A stretch of 64,000 nt of DNA. Source: Ruegeria lacuscaerulensis. Lineage in GTDB: Bacteria; Pseudomonadota; Alphaproteobacteria; Rhodobacterales; Rhodobacteraceae. The stretch covers positions 124,001 through 188,000 of the forward strand of contig NZ_WPZL01000004.1 in NCBI RefSeq assembly GCF_013031245.1, read 5' to 3'. Both the position numbers and the translations under genes were made by a program. Position 1 is the stretch's first letter, and every line of letters starts with the position of its first letter. Below, in pieces: positions 35,713 through 43,650 of the stretch. Below the pieces are notes generated by a model. The model saw nothing but the letters and a program-made list of their open reading frames with translations. It ran no database searches and was not told the DNA's origin.

Positions 35713-36516
35713 ATGACGCCTATTGCGTTGACTATCGCAGGATCGGACAGCGGGGGTGGGGCCGGGATTCAGGCGGACCTCAAGGCGATGTCTGCCCTCG
35801 GCGTATATGGGGCCAGTGTAGTCACAGCGGTGACGGCGCAGAATACAAGGTCCGTGACAGCCGTACACGGTATTCCGCTGGATGTAATTGCGGCCCAAAT
35901 CGAAGCTGTTCTGACCGATCTGGACGTGGGTGCGATCAAGATCGGTATGCTCGCGACACCGGATATTATCCGGTCCGTTTCAGACAGTATCGCGGGTTTT
36001 ACCGGCCCTGTCGTTCTGGACCCGGTGATGATCGCCAAATCCGGGGATGCTCTTTTGGCGCAAGACGCCGTGCAGACCTTGCGCAAGGTCCTGCTGCCCC
36101 GCGCAACCGTGCTGACGCCGAACCTGCCCGAAGCCGCCCGTATACTGGGCAGCGCCGAAGCAGACACACCCGAACAGATGGTCGTACAAGGTCTTGCGTT
36201 GTGCGAATTGGGTCCGCAGGCGGTTTTGATGAAAGGGGGGCATGGTCGGGGTGACACGTGCCATGATCTGCTGATTGATTCCGCGGGTTGTGTGGCCGAA
36301 TTTAAAGCCCCGCGACGGGACACTCGCAATACACACGGCACGGGTTGCACCTTATCCTCCTCAATTGCGGCTGGTCTTTCCAAGGGGCTGAGCCTGACGG
36401 ATGCGGTCGCGCAAGCGCATGACTATTTGCAAGGCGCCATAATCCGCGCCGACAGGCTGTCAGTCGGACAGGGACATGGCCCGGTTCATCATTTTCACCG
36501 GGTCTGGCCCGCATGA
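35713..36516 (+). CDS. thiD: Hydroxymethylpyrimidine (phosphate) kinase ThiD
   Basis: ThiD phosphorylates HMP and HMP-P to HMP-PP, the pyrimidine half of thiamin. The 267-residue protein starts with IALTIAGSDSGGGAGIQADLK, the family hallmark, and shows VVLDPVMIAKSGDALL and the C-terminal anion hole NTHGTGCTLSSSIAAGL with the catalytic Cys/Gly region. It is the first gene after the TPP riboswitch, and its stop overlaps the thiO start by four bases. No HMP synthase (thiC) lies in the window, so HMP comes from elsewhere in the genome or from salvage. Confidence 0.95.
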   Translation: MTPIALTIAGSDSGGGAGIQADLKAMSALGVYGASVVTAVTAQNTRSVTAVHGIPLDVIAAQIEAVLTDLDVGAIKIGMLATPDIIRSVSDSIAGFTGPVVLDPVMIAKSGDALLAQDAVQTLRKVLLPRATVLTPNLPEAARILGSAEADTPEQMVVQGLALCELGPQAVLMKGGHGRGDTCHDLLIDSAGCVAEFKAPRRDTRNTHGTGCTLSSSIAAGLSKGLSLTDAVAQAHDYLQGAIIRADRLSVGQGHGPVHHFHRVWPA

Positions 36517-37490
36517 CAGTATGGTCTGTCATAGGGTCGGGCGTCGCCGGGTTGGCCGTTGCCAGCGAGCTTGTGTCGCGAGGCGCCAGGGTTCAGGTAT
36601 TTGACCCGGTTGGGCCACCCGGGGCGCATGGCTGTTCCTGGTGGGCGGGCGGCATGCTCGCCCCGTGGTGCGAATATGAAAACGCCGAAGAACCGGTTTT
36701 GCGTCTGGGTCGGACCGCACTGAACTGGTGGGCCGCACGTACGCAGTTGCACCGGCGTGGAACTCTTGTATTGGCCAGCCCCCGCGACCTGCCCGACCTG
36801 CGCCGCTTTGCCCGCCGGACAGAAAGGTTTGCCGAAGTTGATCAAACAAAAATAGCCTTATTAGAGCCTGATCTTCACAATTTCACCAAAGGCCTGCATT
36901 TCGCGGATGAGGCGCATCTGGACCCTCGGCAGGCGCTACGGGATTTGTACCGTCAGCTTCAGGAACAAGGCGTTGTCTTTCACCGCAAACTCGCGCCTTC
37001 AAGGTTGGAGAATGCGATTGACTGCCGTGGCCTGCATGCGCGCGAGGTGCTGCATGATCTGCGCGGGGTCAAGGGCGAGATGCTGGTGATCCGCTGCCCG
37101 GATGTGGCCCTGACCCGGCCCGTGCGTCTGTTGCATCCCCGTATGCCGCTTTACGTCGTTCCACGCGGGGATGGCGTTTACATGCTGGGCGCGACGATGA
37201 TCGAATCCGAAGACAGCAGCCGCATCACTGCGCGTTCCATGCTGGAACTGCTCAGCGCAGCTTATGCATTGAACCCCGCCTTTGGTGAGGCCGAGGTGCT
37301 GGAAATCGGCGTCGATCTGCGCCCCGCTTTCCCGGACAACCTGCCCCGTATCCGCCGCTTGGGGCGGACGATTTATGCCAACGGGCTGTATCGCCACGGC
37401 TACCTGCTGGCGCCCGCGCTGGCGCAGGGCGTGGCCGATCTGGCGCTGGAGAACAAACATTCGGAGATGGTCGATGATGATCGTGCTTAA
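36513..37490 (+). CDS. thiO: Glycine oxidase ThiO (FAD-dependent)
   Basis: ThiO oxidises glycine to the iminoglycine needed to build the thiazole of thiamin in aerobes, instead of ThiH. The 325-residue protein has an FAD Rossmann motif VIGSGVAGLAVASELVSRG at the N-terminus, HGCSWWAGGMLAPWCE near the flavin, and the C-terminal LPRIRRLGRTIYANGLYRHG with the GLYRHGYLLAPA pattern of glycine oxidases. It overlaps thiD at the start and thiS by 17 bases at the end. Other amine oxidases look alike, but the context settles it. Confidence 0.93.
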   Translation: MTVWSVIGSGVAGLAVASELVSRGARVQVFDPVGPPGAHGCSWWAGGMLAPWCEYENAEEPVLRLGRTALNWWAARTQLHRRGTLVLASPRDLPDLRRFARRTERFAEVDQTKIALLEPDLHNFTKGLHFADEAHLDPRQALRDLYRQLQEQGVVFHRKLAPSRLENAIDCRGLHAREVLHDLRGVKGEMLVIRCPDVALTRPVRLLHPRMPLYVVPRGDGVYMLGATMIESEDSSRITARSMLELLSAAYALNPAFGEAEVLEIGVDLRPAFPDNLPRIRRLGRTIYANGLYRHGYLLAPALAQGVADLALENKHSEMVDDDRA

Positions 37491-37668
37491 TGGCGAACCG
37501 CGCGAGGTGCGCGCCGAAACCCTTGCGGAATTGCTGACAGAATGTCGGCTGTCAGGCCGTGTCGCGACTGCGGTGAATGAGGAGTTTGTGCCCTCAGGTC
37601 TGCGCATCGCTCAGAAACTCAACGATGGCGATCGGGTTGAAGTCGTCGCCCCGATGCAGGGGGGCTGA
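37474..37668 (+). CDS. thiS: Sulfur carrier protein ThiS
   Basis: ThiS is a small ubiquitin-like carrier whose C-terminal glycine is adenylated by ThiF and then becomes a thiocarboxylate for thiazole synthesis. The 64-residue product ends with QGG, the required di-glycine tail, and has the beta-grasp start [14 protein letters not shown] at 37474 and the next ATG at 37477 are both possible starts. It begins inside the thiO 3' end and precedes thiG by two bases. Confidence 0.94.
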   Translation: MMIVLNGEPREVRAETLAELLTECRLSGRVATAVNEEFVPSGLRIAQKLNDGDRVEVVAPMQGG

Positions 37669-37670
37669 GG

Positions 37671-38435
37671 ATGAAAGCGTTCTATGGAACCCAACTGCCA
37701 AACCCGCTGATGCTGGGTACGGCGCAATATCCCAGTCCGGCGATCCTTGAGCAAGCCTTTCGCGACAGCGGGGCCGGGGTTGCCACCGTGTCGCTGCGGC
37801 GTGAATCCGGCGCGGGACAGACCTTCTGGCAGATGATCCGAGAGCTGGGCGTTCTGATCCTGCCCAATACCGCAGGCTGTCACACAGTCAAAGAGGCCGT
37901 GACCACGGCCCATATGGCGCGTGAGGTGTTTGACACCAGGTGGATCAAGCTGGAACTGATCGGTCAAACCGACAGCCTGCAACCCGACGTGTTCCAACTG
38001 GTCGAAGCCGCGCGCATTCTGACAGAGGATGGATTTCAGGTCTTCCCCTACACCACCGATGACCTGATCGTGGGCGAGCGGTTGTTGGCAGCGGGGTGCG
38101 AAGTTCTGATGCCCTGGGGCGCGCCGATTGGCTCGGGGCGGGGGCTGAACAACGAATACGCCCTCCGTGCGATGCGGGCGGAATTCCCGGACGTGCCGCT
38201 GGTGATCGACGCTGGTATCGGCCTGCCCAGCCACGCCGCACAGGCGATGGAGCTGGGCTATGACGCGGTTCTTTTGAATACCGCAGTCGCGCGCGCAGGC
38301 TACCCGGCCGCGATGGCCAAAGCGATGATGCTGGCAATCGAAGCTGGTCAGCTTTCCTATCAGGCCGACCCCATCGAAGCGCGCGATATGGCTGAGCCTT
38401 CTACCCCAGTGATCGGAAAGGCCTTTTTATCATGA
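37671..38435 (+). CDS. thiG: Thiazole synthase ThiG
   Basis: ThiG makes thiazole phosphate from DXP, iminoglycine and ThiS-thiocarboxylate. The 254-residue TIM barrel has the Schiff-base lysine in RWIKLELIG (Lys93), [14 protein letters not shown] before it, then [16 protein letters not shown] and [19 protein letters not shown] with LLNTAVARA. All family motifs are intact. It overlaps thiE by four bases. Confidence 0.97.
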   Translation: MKAFYGTQLPNPLMLGTAQYPSPAILEQAFRDSGAGVATVSLRRESGAGQTFWQMIRELGVLILPNTAGCHTVKEAVTTAHMAREVFDTRWIKLELIGQTDSLQPDVFQLVEAARILTEDGFQVFPYTTDDLIVGERLLAAGCEVLMPWGAPIGSGRGLNNEYALRAMRAEFPDVPLVIDAGIGLPSHAAQAMELGYDAVLLNTAVARAGYPAAMAKAMMLAIEAGQLSYQADPIEARDMAEPSTPVIGKAFLS

Positions 38436-39028
38436 GCCTGGATCGATTTTATCCAATCTTCGACCATTCCGATTGGCTGCGCCGGATGCTGCCCTTGGGT
38501 GTGAAACTGGTTCAGTTACGGATCAAAGAGCAACCTGACGCGGTGATACGGGAACAGATCGCGATCTCACGTGATCTTTGCCGTGAATACGGCACGGTGC
38601 TGGTGGTAAATGATTATTGGCAGGCGGCAATGGATGCAGGCTGTGACTGGATCCACCTGGGGCAGGAGGATCTGGATGAGGCCGATCTGAAAGCAATCCG
38701 CAAGGCCGGTCTCAAACTCGGGGTTTCAACCCACGACGATGATGAGCTTGAGCGCGTTCTGGCGATGGATCCGGATTACGTCGCGCTGGGCCCGGTTTAT
38801 CCAACGATCCTGAAAAAGATGAAATGCGAACAGCAGGGCCTGCCTCGCGTCACCGAGTGGAAGACCCGTGTGGGGGATATCCCTTTGGTTGGTATTGGCG
38901 GAATGAGCGTCGACCGGGCGCCGGACGTGCTGCAGGCCGGGGCAGACATCGTGTCGGTGGTCACCGATGTCACCCTGAATGCCGACCCAGAAGCGCGTGT
39001 GCGCGAATGGATCGAGGTTACGCGATGA
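38432..39028 (+). CDS. thiE: Thiamin phosphate synthase ThiE
   Basis: ThiE joins HMP-PP and thiazole phosphate into thiamin monophosphate. The 198-residue barrel has [45 protein letters not shown] (the phosphate-binding GPxxPT segment) and [13 protein letters not shown]. The usual N-D-x-x-D loop reads NDYWQAA, a small departure. The start overlaps the thiG stop and its own stop overlaps the thiF start (ATGA). Confidence 0.93.
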   Translation: MSLDRFYPIFDHSDWLRRMLPLGVKLVQLRIKEQPDAVIREQIAISRDLCREYGTVLVVNDYWQAAMDAGCDWIHLGQEDLDEADLKAIRKAGLKLGVSTHDDDELERVLAMDPDYVALGPVYPTILKKMKCEQQGLPRVTEWKTRVGDIPLVGIGGMSVDRAPDVLQAGADIVSVVTDVTLNADPEARVREWIEVTR

Positions 39029-39990
39029 CCCGATATGCTCGCCAGACGCTGTTGCCCGAAGTCGGGGCCAAAGGGCAGGCGCAGATGTCCTCAACTCGTG
39101 TGCTGGTCGTGGGCGCGGGCGGTCTTGCCGCTTCGGTCCTGCCTTTGCTGGCCGGGGCAGGGGTTGGTCGGATCACAATTGTGGATGGTGATATCGTTGA
39201 TTTGTCAAACCTGCACCGTCAGACGCTGTTCTCCGAGGTGGATTGTGGATATCCAAAGTCTGAAATTGCCGCCGACCGCTGCCGTTCGTTGAACAGCAAT
39301 ATTGAGGTATTCGGTCAGAAACAGACTCTGACAAGCGAAAACGTGGCCACATTTGTCACGCAGGCGGATGTGGTTCTTGACTGTGCGGACAGTTACGCGG
39401 CCAGCTATATCCTTTCGGATACTTGCCTGGCGCAGAGCAAGCCGCTGATTTCCGCATCAGTGCTCGGGCTGTCCGGCTATGTCGGCGGTTTTTGCGGCGG
39501 TGCGCCGTCTTTGCGTGCGCTGTTCCCGGACGCACCTGACAGCGGCGCGAGTTGCGCAACGGCAGGGGTGCTAGGCCCGGTCGTAACCACAATTGGCGCG
39601 ATGCAGGCGCAGATGGCAATGAACCTGATCCTGGGTCTGGACCCGTCCCCCCTGGGCCAGATGGTGCAATATGATGCCCGCACCCTGCACAGCAGTGGTT
39701 TCCGGTTCGATGAAGCGCCGGAACCGGACAGCTGTTTTCGCTTTCTGACAGCCAGTCAACTGATCGCGAACGACCAGATTGTAGAACTCCGCGGAACAGA
39801 CGAGGCACCAACGCCAGCCCATCCGGATGCAATACGAATATCGCCGGAAAATTTGGATAAAATAGATCCTAACAAAGGAAAAAGACTGGCACTTTGCTGT
39901 GCCACCGGTCTGCGTGCATGGCGCGCGGCGGAACTATTGCAACCGGATTGGCCAGGCGAGATTGTCCTTGTCGCGGCCTCAACCTCGTGA
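39025..39990 (+). CDS. thiF: ThiF-type adenylyltransferase with C-terminal rhodanese-like domain
   Basis: ThiF adenylates the C-terminus of ThiS so that sulfur can be added. The 321-residue protein has VLVVGAGGLAASVLP and IVDGDIVDLSNLHRQTLF (the ATP site with its Arg), and retains the acyl-accepting cysteine in ASCATAGVLGP (Cys177). A further part (about 242-318) looks like a rhodanese domain, with active-site loop CCATGLRAW (Cys292, Arg297). Odd: the four zinc cysteines of E. coli ThiF are absent (PSLRALFP and DSCFRF at the two sites). It closes the thiamin operon. Confidence 0.9.
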   Translation: MTRYARQTLLPEVGAKGQAQMSSTRVLVVGAGGLAASVLPLLAGAGVGRITIVDGDIVDLSNLHRQTLFSEVDCGYPKSEIAADRCRSLNSNIEVFGQKQTLTSENVATFVTQADVVLDCADSYAASYILSDTCLAQSKPLISASVLGLSGYVGGFCGGAPSLRALFPDAPDSGASCATAGVLGPVVTTIGAMQAQMAMNLILGLDPSPLGQMVQYDARTLHSSGFRFDEAPEPDSCFRFLTASQLIANDQIVELRGTDEAPTPAHPDAIRISPENLDKIDPNKGKRLALCCATGLRAWRAAELLQPDWPGEIVLVAASTS

Positions 39991-40245
39991 ATAGAGAGAA
40001 ACGCGATACATGATAACCTGGATAGCGCCGTAGTCTGGCTGGCCATCGCGCCGGTCTTCGCAGAGGACAAGGTGACCCTGCCGCAGGTCTGGTTCATCGA
40101 CTCCGACCTTATCATTGTGGCGAAGGAAAACGTCTATTTCGCCGATGAATGGTATTAAGTCGAAATCGTTCCGACCGGCGACCTGTCGGCCCCGCCACGT
40201 CTGGTCGCCGCCAGTCAGGTCGATCTGGCCGGAGAGATGCGTTAA
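39991..40245 (+). pseudogene. Broken small gene after thiF, interrupted by an in-frame stop
   Basis: After the thiF stop the same reading frame continues with coding-like codons, mostly G or C in the third position, through VVWLAIAPVFAEDKVTLPQ, VWFIDSDLIIVAKENVYFA and DEWY. A TAA at 40156-40158 interrupts it, but it then resumes with VEIVPTGDLSAPPRLVAASQ and ends at TAA 40243. The first segment looks like a signal peptide ending near FAED. The only nearby ATG (40010) is one frame out, so a frameshift near the start is also likely. I do not recognise the family. A sequencing error is the alternative. Confidence 0.5.
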
Positions 40246-40280
40246 CCATTCAGAAACCGATTCTGAGCCACTCTGAGCGT

Positions 40281-41036
40281 ATGACCCAGGACGCCTTTGC
40301 CGAAGCCCCGACGCTTTTTGAATCTGACGAAGCCCCGGTGCAGCCGCTGCCGTCGGGACGGTTGCCGTCCTATATCAAGGACCACCGCAAACGGCTGCGG
40401 GAAAGGTTCATGTCGGGTGGCTCTGCCGCGATGCCGGATTACGAATTGCTGGAATTGGTTCTGTTCCGGTCCATTCCCCGACAGGATGTGAAACCTCTGG
40501 CCCGGGCATTGATGGATACGTTTGGTGATTTCAACCGCGTACTGACCGCGCCCGAGGAGCGGCTACGCCAGATCAAGGGCGTGGGTGACACCGTCATCAC
40601 CGATCTGAAAATCCTTGAGGCCTGCGCCCATCGCATGGCCCGCGCGCGGGTCATGCAACGGCATGTAATCTCGGGCTGGGACGCGCTGCTGGACTATTGT
40701 CACACGACAATGGCCCATCGTGAGACCGAACAATTCCGGGTGTTTTTTCTGGACCGCAAGAATGTTCTGATCGCAGATGAAGAACAAGCCAAGGGCACTG
40801 TGGACCACGTGCCCGTCTATCCGCGCGAAGTGGCCAAACGAGCGCTGGAACTGAACGCCTCGGCGCTCATTTTGGTGCATAATCACCCCTCGGGTGATCC
40901 CACGCCGTCGCAATCGGATATCGACATGACCAACCGGATTCAGGATGCCTGCGTGGCGCTGGGCCTGACGTTGCATGATCACCTGATCATCGGCAAATCG
41001 ACTGAGCTCAGCTTTCGGTCTGAAGGTTATTTGTAA
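40281..41036 (+). CDS. radC: RadC-family JAB/MPN domain protein
   Basis: RadC proteins carry a JAB/MPN metalloprotease-like domain; their old link with recombination repair is not supported and the function is unclear. The 251-residue protein has the N-terminal helix-hairpin-helix-like GVGDTVITDLKILEA and the metal-binding HNHPSGDPTPSQSDI motif (H-x-H-x8-D...). ATG at 40281 gives MTQDAFAEAPTLF; the frame extends upstream into the pseudogene, which is not considered coding here. It ends three bases from the convergent OmpA-type gene. Confidence 0.9.
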   Translation: MTQDAFAEAPTLFESDEAPVQPLPSGRLPSYIKDHRKRLRERFMSGGSAAMPDYELLELVLFRSIPRQDVKPLARALMDTFGDFNRVLTAPEERLRQIKGVGDTVITDLKILEACAHRMARARVMQRHVISGWDALLDYCHTTMAHRETEQFRVFFLDRKNVLIADEEQAKGTVDHVPVYPREVAKRALELNASALILVHNHPSGDPTPSQSDIDMTNRIQDACVALGLTLHDHLIIGKSTELSFRSEGYL

Positions 41037-41039
41037 GCG

Positions 41040-42596
41040 CTACTGAACCCAGATCTCGACCCGGCGATTGACCTTTCGGCCCCAGTCGGTGTCGTCGCAA
41101 GCCATCGGCATCGCCTCGCCAAAAGCATCGACTTTCAGCTCGACACTGTCGGGAATTGCCGTCTCAACCGCCGCCAAAACCGCATTGCGCACCGTCTTTG
41201 CGCGCAGCAAGGCGATCCGGGCGTTTGCAGCCGCATGACCGTTCCCGTCGCTGAAACCGATAAAGGTCAGCCTACGCGCGTCCAAAGTACCGGCTTCGAG
41301 CTGCTGCGCCAAATGTCGGATGTTCGACCGCGACTGCGCGTCAGGTCGAGAGGATCCGGCCTCAAATCGAAAGGACAGAGACAGCCGTGACATTGGACGC
41401 AGTGTTTCGATCATGCGCTGCAATTCTTCCAGCCCTACTTCGGCACCGCCAGAGGCAACCGCATTAGCCAGACGATCTCCTTGCAGCCCTATGCGCATCG
41501 TTTCAGGCATCTGGTCGACAAAACCCGCATTGCGAATCGCCATCTGGGCATCGGTGCTTTGCGTATAGGCCAGAAACTGACGCGCGACGCGGGGCAGACG
41601 CCGGTCCGGCAGGTAGAGGAACATGGGTGCGGTCAGCGGGTAATCCTCAGTCTTGATCGACTGTCGCGTCGCAACCAGCGCATGTCCGCATCCGCCGGCC
41701 AGCGGCAAAGCGCGGGCGATGTCAGCCTCGGCCTGGCTGGCGATTCCAATGGCAAAGGGGTCATCCGACACCACGCGGATCAGATCGCCGCTGCTCTCGT
41801 GCCGAATGACGTTTTCGGACAAGGGCGCACCGGCGGGTTCAAGCAACCGGTCCTCCAAACCTTGAGCTAACCCTGATCCTGCAACCGGCAGGTGCAGGGA
41901 AATTGGCGCATCCGGCCCGCCGAGTTCAGACCAGTTCACAACCTCTCCCGAAAAAACGCGCACCAGATCGGTAGGAGAGATTTGCCGCACCGGATTGTCC
42001 GTGGCGACGACGGGCACCAAGGCGTCCAGTGCCACAACCCGGGATCGGCGGGCTTGGGTCAGGTCTCCCAGTCCGGCGGCTTGCGCTGCCTGAGCCTCAG
42101 AGGGGCGAACCTCGCGCAGGGCCATGACGATATCGGTTTGATCTTCGATCAGGTCAGAAAACCCCTGACCTGTATTGCCAACGTTAATAAAGAATCGCCC
42201 CAGCGGCGCGGCGCGCCCATTCTGGTGCAGCTCATAGGTGAAACTGTCTTGGTCGATGCGCTGCGGGGTGGCTGACAGCCCTTCCTGTCGGGCAAACCCT
42301 GTCAGCAGGGCCGGCAGAACGCTTTCCGCCATCACCGACGAGCCTGAAAAACGAACCTCCGCTACAAAATCGGTCAAGTTGGGGCAGGCTGGGCCGTCAC
42401 AGGTCACACCTGACCCATCGACCGTCAACTCTCCGAACTGCGTGTCCACGCGGTAGAATTCACCGTCAAAGCCCAAGAGGGTGCCTGTCACCTCGACCTT
42501 GCCGTCGTGAGATGTAAGCGCGATATCCTGCGCCTGCACGCCCGATGCAAGTGTTGCCGAAAACAGTGCGGTCGCTGCCACACGAAAGAATGTCAT
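41040..42596 (-). CDS. PstS-like binding domain fused to an OmpA C-terminal domain
   Basis: The 518-residue protein has a signal peptide (MTFFRVAATALFSATLASGVQAQ), a region of unknown type (about 24-90), a phosphate-binding-protein-like domain (about 90-370) with TDLVRVFSGEVVNWSELGG, which mirrors the FSGxxxNWxxxGG of PstS, and a C-terminal OmpA/MotB peptidoglycan-binding domain (about 400-518) with TFIGFSDGNGHAAANARIAL and the end GRKVNRRVEIWV. It would sit in the periplasm, anchored to the wall, and bind a ligand such as phosphate. There is no PstABC nearby. The gene upstream is 24 bases away on the same strand. Confidence 0.85.
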   Translation of the reverse strand: MTFFRVAATALFSATLASGVQAQDIALTSHDGKVEVTGTLLGFDGEFYRVDTQFGELTVDGSGVTCDGPACPNLTDFVAEVRFSGSSVMAESVLPALLTGFARQEGLSATPQRIDQDSFTYELHQNGRAAPLGRFFINVGNTGQGFSDLIEDQTDIVMALREVRPSEAQAAQAAGLGDLTQARRSRVVALDALVPVVATDNPVRQISPTDLVRVFSGEVVNWSELGGPDAPISLHLPVAGSGLAQGLEDRLLEPAGAPLSENVIRHESSGDLIRVVSDDPFAIGIASQAEADIARALPLAGGCGHALVATRQSIKTEDYPLTAPMFLYLPDRRLPRVARQFLAYTQSTDAQMAIRNAGFVDQMPETMRIGLQGDRLANAVASGGAEVGLEELQRMIETLRPMSRLSLSFRFEAGSSRPDAQSRSNIRHLAQQLEAGTLDARRLTFIGFSDGNGHAAANARIALLRAKTVRNAVLAAVETAIPDSVELKVDAFGEAMPMACDDTDWGRKVNRRVEIWVQ

Positions 42597-42620
42597 TGGA
42601 AAATCGAGCCTGCCTGCGGT

Positions 42621-43550
42621 TTAGTTTGCCGCGATTGTCAGGTCTTGGAACAGATTATTCAACACCAGAAACTCACCGGTCCTGGAGCATTCGGGCAGAG
42701 ACAGCGTTATATCGCGCGACCGCAGCTGCCGGTCGCCGCGTAGTTCCAGCGATTGCATGTTCAGGTCGCGGCCGCAGTTTTCTGCGGTCACCTCGGCTTC
42801 GACCGTCAGGGCGATCGAGCCGGCCTCATGTGCCTGAGTGGCCGGGAAGGAATATACTTCGACATTGCGCGCATCGCTGAGGCCGGATTGACCCAGATGA
42901 ACAACGCTGCCCGTTCCCCGCGTTTCCGGATCAGCGGACACATGACCTTTGCCGCCGTAATTGGCACCAAATTCCAGCGCGTGGATCTGCAGATCCGTGT
43001 CACCCTGCCATTGCAGGGCGACACGGGAGTAATGAGCCATGTCGGGTATGTGAGTGGTGGCAACGGTCCCTTTCTGATCCTCAAGCGAGATCAGAAAGAT
43101 CGCGTATTCCGACAGGGCTGGTATGGTCAGATCCAAAGTACCGTTTGCGTCCGTCCGCTGGGTCACAGTCAGTCCGCTGTGATGCACCTCGATCCGCTCA
43201 TTGCCGTGGCAGGGGGCTTTGATGAACAGGCGCGCGGCAGCGCCGGGCACGGCACGTGCACGGGCGCTGAGGCTGCAACCGGCACGGTCAGAGGGGGATG
43301 ACCGGCTGGACCGCAGGGTCCGCTGAGATGGTTCGGTGTCCGCATTTGCGTCATGGGCCGGAGGCGAGGAGGTCAGAACAATTCCTTCCAGCCCGGTGAT
43401 GACCGAAGCCTGAGCCATGGCGGTTGCCACACCCTCAGGTGCCTGCGCGCCATCTCGTTGCGCAGGTGTTCCATTCTGCATCAGGTAACCAATGGCCAGG
43501 GCGCAAGCGACAGTGCCTCCGGTGGTTACGTAGTTCTTTATTACAAACAA
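42621..43550 (-). CDS. Membrane-anchored secreted protein of unknown function
   Basis: I do not recognise the family. The 309-residue product starts with a short hydrophobic anchor (GGTVACALAIGYLM), then a low-complexity charged stretch (near 60-100), and a C-terminal domain rich in beta-strand-like sequence (QDLTIAAN end) with several cysteines, for example ENCGRDL and LPECSRTG. I chose TTG at 43550 because GGGGAGG lies five bases upstream; GTG at 43583 is the longest alternative. It forms an apparent operon with the PstS-OmpA fusion gene and may be its partner. Confidence 0.6.
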   Translation of the reverse strand: MFVIKNYVTTGGTVACALAIGYLMQNGTPAQRDGAQAPEGVATAMAQASVITGLEGIVLTSSPPAHDANADTEPSQRTLRSSRSSPSDRAGCSLSARARAVPGAAARLFIKAPCHGNERIEVHHSGLTVTQRTDANGTLDLTIPALSEYAIFLISLEDQKGTVATTHIPDMAHYSRVALQWQGDTDLQIHALEFGANYGGKGHVSADPETRGTGSVVHLGQSGLSDARNVEVYSFPATQAHEAGSIALTVEAEVTAENCGRDLNMQSLELRGDRQLRSRDITLSLPECSRTGEFLVLNNLFQDLTIAAN

Positions 43551-43595
43551 GACACCCTCCCCAGTTGAAGGAGCGAGTCGCACTTTGAAATTGAA

Positions 43596-43618
43596 TCACG
43601 GCCAATATGTGGCCGTGA
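43596..43618 (-). terminator. Intrinsic terminator of secA
   Basis: A perfect 9-bp stem TCACGGCCA/TGGCCGTGA (43596-43604 and 43610-43618) with a 5-base loop lies 33 bases past the secA stop on the minus strand. The downstream minus-strand sequence is T-rich (TTCAATTTC). It also lies just upstream of the next leftward gene, so it separates the two units. Confidence 0.65.
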
Positions 43619-43650
43619 GGCGGACTCATTGTGTCTGGATTAGGGTGACG

